DNA of 5,404 nt from an uncultured Bacteroidota bacterium. GTDB taxonomy: Bacteria; Bacteroidota; Bacteroidia; Chitinophagales; Chitinophagaceae. Below the pieces are notes generated by a model that had not been told where the DNA came from, ran no database searches, and was given only the letters and a program-made list of their open reading frames with translations. This document shows positions 1 through 5,404 of this stretch, one piece after another. The position numbers were made by a program, and so were the translations under genes. The first letter of the stretch is position 1; each line of letters opens with the position of its first letter. The stretch is taken from the NCBI GenBank assembly GCA_946479535.1, contig CAMLGP010000257.1, positions 1 through 5,404 of the forward strand, given 5' to 3'.

Positions 1-1548
1 TGATTCTGCGTAGATATTGGATGGTCTGGCCAGGTAACCTCCCGATGCTGCAGACACCGGGGTTGTGTTAACACTTTCTTTCTTCTCTTTATTGAGATTT
101 AGTTCGCTTTTTTGATTGGTTTGGGTAGGAACGGATTGGATGGTGGTATCTTCTTTCTTTACTTGAGGGGAGCCCAAAAATATGGCTTCTGTCTTTTCAG
201 GCATGAACATTTTACCAACAGTATTATTACTGAGTTCATTTTTCGTAGTTTCACTAAGTATTTTCCCGTTCTCCGCCTGTGTTTTAGTTGTAACAGCTCC
301 TGTATTCAATTCAAAATGCATCGTTGGTTCCTCTTCCCTGATATGCTCTGTAATGATCAGATCATTCATCTCCGGCATTGGCGCTTCCATAATCACCGGT
401 TCTTCCACCAATCTTGGCGCTAATGGATCAGGCTTCACTTCTTCTTTCTTCTTCACCTCAACTTTGGGCTCTTCTGCTTTCATGGCTACTTCTTTCTTCT
501 GCTCCTGGGGCTGTGCCAATACCATTACAATCTTATCTTCTTTCTTCTCCGCCTTCCTGGCATCCTTTTGTGTGAAAGGATCCTTATGTTGGAAACCAGT
601 TGCAATAAGTGTAATACCCAATTTATCATCGAGCGTATTATCATATCCCAGTCCAAGGATAACATCAGAATGTTCTCCAGCCTGGCTGAGCAGCTGATTC
701 TGGATCACTTCTACTTCATCCATTGTAAACTCATGCTGACCAGGAGCTGAATTGATATTAATGAGTATCCATTTGGCACCCTTGATATCATTGTCATTCA
801 ATAATGGTGAGTTGAGCGCTTCCTCAATGGCCTTATGCGCCCGGTCTTCACCCGCAGCGGTAGCACTACCCAGTATGGCAACTCCACCATTACGCATAAC
901 AGTGCATACATCCGCAAAGTCTACATTGATCTGACCCGTACTGTTGATCACATCAGTGATACATTTGGCAGCCGTTGCCAGTACATTATCTGCTTTCTCA
1001 AATGCTTCACGCATTTTCAGATTACCATACTGATGACGGAGCTTATCATTGCTGATCACAAGCAATGTATCCACATAACCTTTCAGGGTTTTAATTCCTT
1101 CTTCGGCCTGCAATTGTCTTTTCTTTCCTTCATACGCAAATGGCGTGGTAACAATGCCCACCGTTAATATGCCAAGGTCCTTGCATATTTTAGCGATGAT
1201 GGGTGCACCACCCGTGCCTGTACCCCCACCCATACCGGCAGTGATAAAGGCCATTTTGGTATTCACTTCAAGAATACGCTTGATCTCTTCCAGTGATTCT
1301 TCCGTAGCCTGCCTTCCAATTTCAGGATTTGCTCCAGCTCCCAATCCCTGCGTAAGGTTGGGGCCCAGCTGAATTCTGTTGGGTATTTCACTGTTGGTGA
1401 GCGCCTGGGCATCTGTATTACAGATGATAAAGTTGACGCCTTCAATCTCCTGGCTGTACATGTGATTCACAGCATTACCGCCGCCTCCGCCGATTCCAAT
1501 CACTTTGATGATGGATGACTTTTCTTTTGGCAGATCAAAATGTATCAT
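1..1548 (-). CDS. ftsZ: Cell division protein FtsZ, C-terminus cut by window edge
   Basis: FtsZ is the tubulin-like GTPase that polymerises into the cytokinetic Z ring in the cytoplasm. I translated 516 codons without a stop before the left edge. The nucleotide-binding part opens with a glycine-rich loop (GIGGGGGNAVNH, residues 18-29). The tubulin/FtsZ signature GGGTGTG is at 107-113 and an FxYEGxxR-type segment at 137-143. The T7 synergy loop, which completes the GTPase site of the neighbouring subunit, is NVDFAD at 208-213 with both acidic residues present. The globular domain ends near residue 320 (LIATGF). After it comes a long Lys/Glu/Pro-rich linker typical of Bacteroidota, holding a YLARPSNIYAE segment close to the edge; the terminal conserved peptide lies outside. 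The ATG at 1548 is chosen because family members begin MIHFDLPK. An in-frame ATG 13 codons upstream (1587) is an alternative. The leader is A/T-rich without a clear Shine-Dalgarno. It follows ftsA by 103 nt. Confidence 0.97.
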   Translation of the reverse strand, partial: MIHFDLPKEKSSIIKVIGIGGGGGNAVNHMYSQEIEGVNFIICNTDAQALTNSEIPNRIQLGPNLTQGLGAGANPEIGRQATEESLEEIKRILEVNTKMAFITAGMGGGTGTGGAPIIAKICKDLGILTVGIVTTPFAYEGKKRQLQAEEGIKTLKGYVDTLLVISNDKLRHQYGNLKMREAFEKADNVLATAAKCITDVINSTGQINVDFADVCTVMRNGGVAILGSATAAGEDRAHKAIEEALNSPLLNDNDIKGAKWILININSAPGQHEFTMDEVEVIQNQLLSQAGEHSDVILGLGYDNTLDDKLGITLIATGFQHKDPFTQKDARKAEKKEDKIVMVLAQPQEQKKEVAMKAEEPKVEVKKKEEVKPDPLAPRLVEEPVIMEAPMPEMNDLIITEHIREEEPTMHFELNTGAVTTKTQAENGKILSETTKNELSNNTVGKMFMPEKTEAIFLGSPQVKKEDTTIQSVPTQTNQKSELNLNKEKKESVNTTPVSAASGGYLARPSNIYAES

Positions 1549-1619
1549 ACTCTTTAAGTTTATAGCCCAGTTAACCCTGTTTGTCATAGGAAGGATCCGG
1601 GCTGGTTAGATTTAATATG

Positions 1620-1642
1620 GTGGTTCGTGAGACACAAACCAC
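1620..1642. repeat. 10-bp inverted repeat (hairpin) in the ftsA-ftsZ gap
   Basis: The arms 1620-1629 and 1633-1642 are inverted repeats separated by three bases. In the ftsA-ftsZ mRNA (minus strand) the arms are GTGGTTTGTG and CACGAACCAC around a UCU loop, giving nine Watson-Crick pairs and one U-G wobble. It begins about 10 nt past the ftsA stop codon and ends about 70 nt before the ftsZ start. No run of U follows it on the minus strand (the next bases are CATATTAAAT), so it is not a standard intrinsic terminator. It could stabilise an mRNA end, mark a processing site or attenuate read-through; these roles are inference. The structure itself is read directly from the sequence. Confidence 0.7.
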
Positions 1643-1651
1643 GGCACGCGT

Positions 1652-3025
1652 TTATAAATGTTTGTCTTCTTCTTCTTTGAAGAGATCAATAATTCCATCC
1701 TTGAATTTTCCCCAGAAATTGCTAAGCCCTCTGCGCTGTCTAACTTTCACTGCCGTAACACTATCTTCAGCTTCTTCATACACTTCTTCCTCCACACTCT
1801 TCTTCAATCCATCAGGTACTTCCACTTTTTTGTATTCTTTCTCAAACTGCTTGCGGTTATGCTCATAATCATCATACCCTTTCAGGATAAGCCCAATACA
1901 GGTTGAATAAGTTGGTTTGGCAAGCTCCTCAATATGTCCTGCTGCCAAATGCTCATTGGGGAATCCAATTCTTGCTGGCAATCCGGTTACATATTCTGTT
2001 AACTGGATCAGGTGCTTTAACTGGGATCCGCCACCCGTCAATACCACTCCACCATTGAGTGCTTTATTATCAAGGCCCACCTGCTTCAGGTGATAGGTTA
2101 CAAAATCAAGTATCTCGCTCATACGTGCCTGCACTATATTAGCCAGGTTCTTTACACTGATCTCTTTGGCAGGCATTCCCCGCAATCCGGGAATAGTGAT
2201 ATAGGCATTGGCCTTTGCTTCATTGGATAAAGCGCTGCCAAACTGTACTTTCATCTGTTCAGCCTGGGTCTTCAATACTCCCAAACCTGTTTTGATATCA
2301 TTGGTGATATTCTCTCCGGCAAATGGTATTACTGCGGTATGTTTCAAAATACCTTCATAGAAAACAGCGAGGTCAGTTGTACCACCCCCAATATCCACAA
2401 TGGCAACTCCTGCTTCCAGGTCTTCCTGGCACATAACTGCAGAGGCTGATGCCAGTGGCTGCAATACCAGGTCCTTGGTATGCAGTCCTGCTTTTTCCAC
2501 GCTTCTGTTGATATTGCGAATGGCGTTTTTGTCGCCCGTGATGATATGGAAATTGGCGCCCACTTTCACTCCACCATATCCAATAGGATTAGGTATGTTC
2601 TGAAAATTATCTACGGTGAATTCCTGTGGGATCACATCAATGATCTGGTCTCCAGCTGGTATATAGGTTTTATATTGATCATTGATCAACTGATCGATCT
2701 CCCGCTGCGTGATCTCTTCTTCACTAACCTGGCGAACAATATCACCACGGGTTTGCAAACTTTTAATATGATGGCCGGCTATACCTACATATACTTCATT
2801 GATATCGAGATTGGGGTTTGAGCCAAAACAGTTCTCCAAGGCCGTTCGGATAGCCTTGATCGTTTCATCTATATTCAATACCTGACCGTGTTTAACGCCA
2901 TTTGAATTGGCTTTGCCAAAGCCGAGTATTTCCAATTTGCCAAACTCATTCTTGCGTCCGGCAATAACGGCAATTTTGGTGGTACCAATGTCCAGGCCAA
3001 CAATAATGGGTTGCTCGCTGTTCAT
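1652..3025 (-). CDS. ftsA: Cell division protein FtsA
   Basis: FtsA is an actin/Hsp70-fold ATPase that tethers FtsZ filaments to the inner membrane and helps recruit later division proteins. The 457-residue product has the three nucleotide-binding motifs of the superfamily: phosphate-1 LDIGTTK (11-17), phosphate-2 VDIGGGTTD (210-218) and the adenosine motif LTGGGSQL (329-336). The inserted 1C/SHS2-type subdomain should lie around 87-170. After an acidic linker (about 385-432), the C-terminus is an amphipathic helix with aromatic and basic residues (LSNFWGKFKDGIIDLF, 434-449), as expected for the membrane-targeting sequence. It is somewhat longer than E. coli FtsA (420 aa), mainly through the linker. 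The ATG at 3025 is preferred over an ATG 25 codons further up, because homology starts at PIIVGLDIGTTK and the longer form would overlap ftsQ by 65 nt. The chosen start lies 10 nt after the ftsQ stop in an A-rich leader (AAACAAATAT) with no Shine-Dalgarno, usual for Bacteroidota. Confidence 0.97.
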   Translation of the reverse strand: MNSEQPIIVGLDIGTTKIAVIAGRKNEFGKLEILGFGKANSNGVKHGQVLNIDETIKAIRTALENCFGSNPNLDINEVYVGIAGHHIKSLQTRGDIVRQVSEEEITQREIDQLINDQYKTYIPAGDQIIDVIPQEFTVDNFQNIPNPIGYGGVKVGANFHIITGDKNAIRNINRSVEKAGLHTKDLVLQPLASASAVMCQEDLEAGVAIVDIGGGTTDLAVFYEGILKHTAVIPFAGENITNDIKTGLGVLKTQAEQMKVQFGSALSNEAKANAYITIPGLRGMPAKEISVKNLANIVQARMSEILDFVTYHLKQVGLDNKALNGGVVLTGGGSQLKHLIQLTEYVTGLPARIGFPNEHLAAGHIEELAKPTYSTCIGLILKGYDDYEHNRKQFEKEYKKVEVPDGLKKSVEEEVYEEAEDSVTAVKVRQRRGLSNFWGKFKDGIIDLFKEEEDKHL

Positions 3026-3035
3026 ATATTTGTTT

Positions 3036-3920
3036 TTAGTTGTTTTGTATGGCTGTGTCCTTAAATACCTGGTTAGCTTCCAATAGCATTTGCTGAACAC
3101 TTTTTGCCAGTTTCACTGAATCCGTTTTCGGATTGTCTCCCTTCCCTCCTACTACCTGGCCTTCAAAACGCACATCAATTGTTTTATAATGATCAAATCC
3201 TGTTCGATTCAATACCTGCTGATAGAATGCAAACAGCCGCTGGAATTTTTGATCGATATTATTTCCATCTCCCAGTTTCACAATATGCCTTCCCACCACC
3301 GGCACCATTTCAAACTCCCAGCATCCTTCTCCGCAATTACCTGCTATATCAATCTGTGCCACCTGTGATGACCAGAATGGATGAGTACTTATGTAGCTCG
3401 ACAGTGAATTAACGCTATTCAAAAGAGCGCTGTCTTTTATCGTTTTCTTATCAGGAAATCCTGTGAATACAGGCACCTTGGCAATTGTTCTGTCAGACAG
3501 CGGCATAAAATGATTGTCTGCATCCATATAAAAAGACTTACCCCCGGCAGTGAATATTCTTGCTACAGGCTCTCTCTCTTTCACCGATACATGCAACACT
3601 GCATGATTGTCGAAATACAGTTGCGCATCCTTGATCCATACATTCTTCTCCAATGCTTCCTCCATTTGCAACAGGTTAAAACCAGCCTTTGGTTTCCCTT
3701 TCAATTCCCCTTTCACTGATGCTTTCAATATTTTGCCAACACCTGCATCATCCAGGAAGTATTCACCTGTTTTCTCTGCCTTTATTTTTACCTCATATCC
3801 TTTGCATAGCTCTTTTTTCTGTTTGTCCATTGCAGCAATCAGCAACATAAGCATGCCACTCCCGATCACCAGCCACATGGTAACAAGCATGATCTTCCGT
3901 ATCGTTCTCTTCGTATCCAC
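3036..3920 (-). CDS. ftsQ: Cell division protein FtsQ (DivIB family)
   Basis: FtsQ is a bitopic inner-membrane protein that in model bacteria joins FtsB and FtsL and connects the Z ring to septal peptidoglycan synthesis. The 294-residue product has a short basic cytoplasmic N-terminus (DTKRTIRK) and one transmembrane segment at about 10-30. A POTRA-like region follows at about 43-116 (FLDDAGVGKIL to VSVKEREPVARI), then the beta domain, including SFYMDADNHFMPLS (129-142) and a late strand YKTIDVRFEGQVV (245-257). FtsQ diverges strongly between phyla, so the call rests on this architecture plus its place between murC and ftsA. The start is GTG (3918-3920): the frame has a stop codon nine codons upstream, and the next methionine (residue 11) would cut into the membrane segment. 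The gap from murC is 28 nt, A/T-rich, with no Shine-Dalgarno. A CxxxC pair (C196, C200) in the periplasmic part is unusual. Confidence 0.93.
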   Translation of the reverse strand: MDTKRTIRKIMLVTMWLVIGSGMLMLLIAAMDKQKKELCKGYEVKIKAEKTGEYFLDDAGVGKILKASVKGELKGKPKAGFNLLQMEEALEKNVWIKDAQLYFDNHAVLHVSVKEREPVARIFTAGGKSFYMDADNHFMPLSDRTIAKVPVFTGFPDKKTIKDSALLNSVNSLSSYISTHPFWSSQVAQIDIAGNCGEGCWEFEMVPVVGRHIVKLGDGNNIDQKFQRLFAFYQQVLNRTGFDHYKTIDVRFEGQVVGGKGDNPKTDSVKLAKSVQQMLLEANQVFKDTAIQNN

Positions 3921-3948
3921 TTTATAAAAAACTTTATCTGTTATCTAA

Positions 3949-5154
3949 TTATTCCAAACCCTGCTTTATCGGCTCTACCAGCGTATCTATATCTCCCGCC
4001 CCGGCTGTGATCAATACTTCACCATTCACTTTATCTGCCTTTTGCCTAAACTCATTTTTTATCCAATCCATCAACTGTTCCTTATTCATGACCCGTGCAT
4101 TCTTATGCTTCATCCGTTTAATGATCATCGCACTTTCTACTCCGCTTATTGGTAATTCTCTTGCAGGATAAATAGGCAAAAGGATCACTTCATCAGCCAG
4201 GCTTAGCACCTCTCCAAATCCATCTGCCTGGTCCCGGGTTCGGGTATACAGGTGTGGCTGAAAGATCACTGTGCATTTTTTAGGACTAAACAATGTTTTA
4301 GCTCCCGTTAGCAATGCTTTTAATTCTTCCGGGTGATGGGCGTAATCATCAATAAAAACCAGTTTTTCTTTCCTGATGATATACTCAAATCTTCTCTTCA
4401 CCCCTTTGAAGCTAGCCACCGCTGCTTTGATCCTTTCCTCTCCAATCCCTAAAGAACTTGCTACTGTTATGGCAGCCACCGCATTTTCTATATTATGCAT
4501 ACCGCCCATATTCAGTATTATCTTTTCAATCTTCTTCCCTGGTAGCTGCACATCAAACTCATAGCTTCCATTCATCATCTTGATATTGCCTGCATAAACA
4601 TCTGCACTTTTATTCTCCAGGCTATAGCAGATCTTTCGATCCGCCTTCAATTCTTTACTTCTTTTTAATCCGAACTTATGGATCAGCAATCCGCCGGGTT
4701 TTATATTTCCACTGAAATCGATAAATCCCTGTTCAAATGCTGCTGCCGTACCATAGATATCCAGATGATCCGGGTCCATTGCGCTGATCACCGCGATATC
4801 CGGGAAAAGTTTCAAAAAGCTTCTGTCGTATTCATCCGCCTCCACAATGCAAACCTGCTTCCCATCTTTCGCTCCGGGTTCACCCTCCTTCTTCGCCCAT
4901 GCAAATTCGGCTGGTTCACTCCAGAAATTGGTTCCGTAATTACTGGATATCCCTCCCAGGAAAGCTGTTCCACCAAAGCCACTATGGCGAAGGATATGCC
5001 CCGTCATGGTAGTGGTAGTGGTCTTCCCGTGCGTACCCGCAATACAGATATTAAAAGAACTTTCCGTTATCAGCTTCAATACATCACTTCTCTTCACCAC
5101 CTTGTATTGCTGCTGCTGATAGAATAGCAATTCCTTGTGATCCTTTGGCACTGC
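3949..5154 (-). CDS. murC: UDP-N-acetylmuramate--L-alanine ligase MurC, N-terminus missing
   Basis: MurC is the cytoplasmic ATP-dependent ligase that adds L-alanine to UDP-MurNAc, the first step of the peptidoglycan stem peptide. Numbering from the valine at 5149-5151, the central ATPase domain has the P-loop GTHGKTTTT (39-47), VEADEYDRSF (103-112), DHLDIYG (128-134) and GMHNIENAVAA (217-227). The C-terminal domain has GVKRRFE (250-256), DDYAHHP (268-274), QPHLYTRT (298-305), PIYPARE (326-332) and GAGDI (384-388). The usual first domain of about 65-70 residues, a Rossmann-like UDP-binding fold with a GIGGxGM-type motif, is absent. The gene breaks at about 5154, just upstream of the conserved AVPKDHKELL segment, so the GTG at 5149-5151 is an internal valine and not a start. 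The frame stays open to the right edge only by chance, antisense to rplP. The related ligase Mpl shares many motifs, but the location directly before ftsQ favours MurC. The stop lies 28 nt before ftsQ. Confidence 0.95.
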   Translation of the reverse strand, partial: AVPKDHKELLFYQQQQYKVVKRSDVLKLITESSFNICIAGTHGKTTTTTMTGHILRHSGFGGTAFLGGISSNYGTNFWSEPAEFAWAKKEGEPGAKDGKQVCIVEADEYDRSFLKLFPDIAVISAMDPDHLDIYGTAAAFEQGFIDFSGNIKPGGLLIHKFGLKRSKELKADRKICYSLENKSADVYAGNIKMMNGSYEFDVQLPGKKIEKIILNMGGMHNIENAVAAITVASSLGIGEERIKAAVASFKGVKRRFEYIIRKEKLVFIDDYAHHPEELKALLTGAKTLFSPKKCTVIFQPHLYTRTRDQADGFGEVLSLADEVILLPIYPARELPISGVESAMIIKRMKHKNARVMNKEQLMDWIKNEFRQKADKVNGEVLITAGAGDIDTLVEPIKQGLE

Positions 5155-5190
5155 ATAGTTGTGAAGTTGAGTAGTTGACGGGGAACTAAC
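5155..5190. other. Probable chimeric junction between two genomes
   Basis: On the left, MurC similarity ends at the Ala-Val-Pro-Lys codons (to 5154). The next upstream codons would read H-N-Y where family members have a V-V-Y-T-P-like stretch. On the right, from 5194, lies rplP with very different base composition (about 42% GC in 5101-5160 against 70% in 5221-5404). The segment between contains three imperfect 8-nt units starting AGTTG (5157, 5165, 5173). The exact break cannot be fixed by eye; a point between 5155 and about 5180 is likely. An assembly or library chimera is more plausible than natural recombination, because murC is cut and an essential ribosomal gene lies outside its usual cluster. 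Confidence 0.8.
5180..5184 (+). promoter_or_regulatory. Shine-Dalgarno-like GGGGA before rplP
   Basis: GGGGA lies 9 nt before the ATG at 5194 and resembles a purine-rich ribosome binding site. None of the three division genes with visible starts on the other strand has one. This fits an rplP from a different, Shine-Dalgarno-using lineage. Confidence 0.5.
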
Positions 5191-5193
5191 CCT

Positions 5194-5404
5194 ATGTTGA
5201 TGCCAAAGAAGGTCAAGTACCGGAAGCAGCAGCGCGGCCGGATGGCGGGCAAGGCCTGGAGGGGATCGGATGTCTCCTTCGGCAACTACGGCCTGAAGGC
5301 GCTCGAGCCGTGCTGGCTGACGGACCGGCAGATCGAGGCGGCGCGCGTGGCGATGACCCGCTTCATCAAGCGCGGCGGCAAGATCTGGGTGCGGGTGTTC
5401 CCGG
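5194..5404 (+). CDS. rplP: 50S ribosomal protein L16, first 70 residues, cut by window edge
   Basis: L16 is a large-subunit ribosomal protein near the peptidyl transferase centre and the A-site tRNA. The frame gives 70 residues without a stop, beginning [16 protein letters not shown]. It continues with the family segments [11 protein letters not shown] (29-39), [15 protein letters not shown] (42-56) and the L16 signature [12 protein letters not shown] (59-70). The full protein is usually about 135-145 residues, so about half is missing to the right. The ATG at 5194 fits the family start; a second in-frame ATG at 5200 is less likely. Base use is extreme: 67 of 70 codons end in G or C. The wording differs from Bacteroidota L16, which I recall as beginning like MLQPKRTK. 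It resembles that of GC-rich phyla such as Acidobacteriota; this is an impression, not a search result. rpsC normally precedes rplP but cannot be recognised here. It lies back to back with the broken murC, with no promoter visible between them. Confidence 0.93.
   Translation, partial: MLMPKKVKYRKQQRGRMAGKAWRGSDVSFGNYGLKALEPCWLTDRQIEAARVAMTRFIKRGGKIWVRVFP

Noticed and set aside
182..697. Plus-strand open frame of 171 codons antisense to the ftsZ tail
   Set aside because: Its Ser/Phe-rich composition is what the antisense of a Lys/Glu-rich linker gives. The FtsZ reading on the other strand is unambiguous.
1620..1642. Intrinsic terminator after ftsA
   Set aside because: The stem is good but no U tract follows on the minus strand, and ftsZ continues in the same direction.
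1549..1651. A dedicated ftsZ promoter in the ftsA-ftsZ gap
   Set aside because: I looked for the Bacteroidota-type TTTG / TAnnTTTG pair. A TTTG is present but no acceptable -7 element lies at the right distance.
2676..2700. Cluster of TGATC words inside ftsA
   Set aside because: These are explained by codons for the DQLINDQ stretch, with irregular spacing, so they are not a repeat array.
3026..3100. N-terminal extension of FtsA from an ATG at 3100
   Set aside because: It would overlap the end of ftsQ by 65 nt. The added residues look unrelated to FtsA, and family homology begins right after the ATG at 3025.
4678..5127. Plus-strand open frame of 149 codons antisense to murC
   Set aside because: It is not recognisable as any protein, and it lies opposite conserved MurC motifs.
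5094..5285. Minus-strand 63-codon open frame crossing the junction
   Set aside because: It is out of frame with murC, antisense to rplP, and spans the suspected artificial join.
5155..5404. Natural horizontal transfer of rplP next to murC
   Set aside because: It would leave murC broken and put an essential operon gene without its usual neighbour or promoter. A chimeric join explains all the signals more simply.
1..5404. A novel defence, mobile or RNA-based system
   Set aside because: Every gene is a recognisable housekeeping gene. No CRISPR-like array, tRNA, transposase or terminal inverted repeats were seen.

Overview
The window is almost entirely the distal part of a division and cell-wall (dcw) cluster from a Bacteroidota bacterium, read from the minus strand in the order murC, ftsQ, ftsA, ftsZ. 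The Bacteroidota assignment, most likely Chitinophagaceae or close kin, rests on four things: the style of the FtsZ N-terminus (MIHFDLPKEKSS), the long charged FtsZ tail, the wording of the MurC motifs (VEADEYDRSF, DHLDIYG), and A/T-rich leaders without Shine-Dalgarno sequences before ftsQ, ftsA and ftsZ. The family-level assignment comes from memory of related proteins, not from a search.

Layout. Positions 1-1548 (minus) hold ftsZ, complete at its N-terminus and running off the left edge inside its C-terminal tail. Positions 1549-1651 are a non-coding gap with a strong 10-bp hairpin. Positions 1652-3025 (minus) hold complete ftsA, and 3036-3920 (minus) complete ftsQ with a GTG start. Positions 3949 to about 5154 (minus) hold murC, which lacks roughly its first 65-70 codons. 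The gaps of 28, 10 and 103 nt suggest one transcript entering from the right. No stretch longer than 300 nt lacks a gene.

The last ~210 bases are different. From 5194 to the right edge, the plus strand encodes the first 70 residues of ribosomal protein L16 (rplP). This part has about 70% GC and 96% GC at third codon positions, with a recognisable Shine-Dalgarno sequence. The murC lines beside it have about 42-50% GC. murC homology stops abruptly at about 5154, inside the protein, and 5155-5190 fits neither gene well. The simplest reading is a chimeric join of DNA from two organisms (assembly or library artefact) at about 5155-5190, not a natural gene order.

How the genes work together. MurC adds L-alanine to UDP-MurNAc in cytoplasmic peptidoglycan precursor synthesis. 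FtsZ forms the cytokinetic ring, FtsA anchors it to the inner membrane, and FtsQ links the ring to the periplasmic septal synthesis machinery. I found no undescribed system here. The points worth a second look are the junction, the ftsA-ftsZ hairpin, and small peculiarities of the division proteins.
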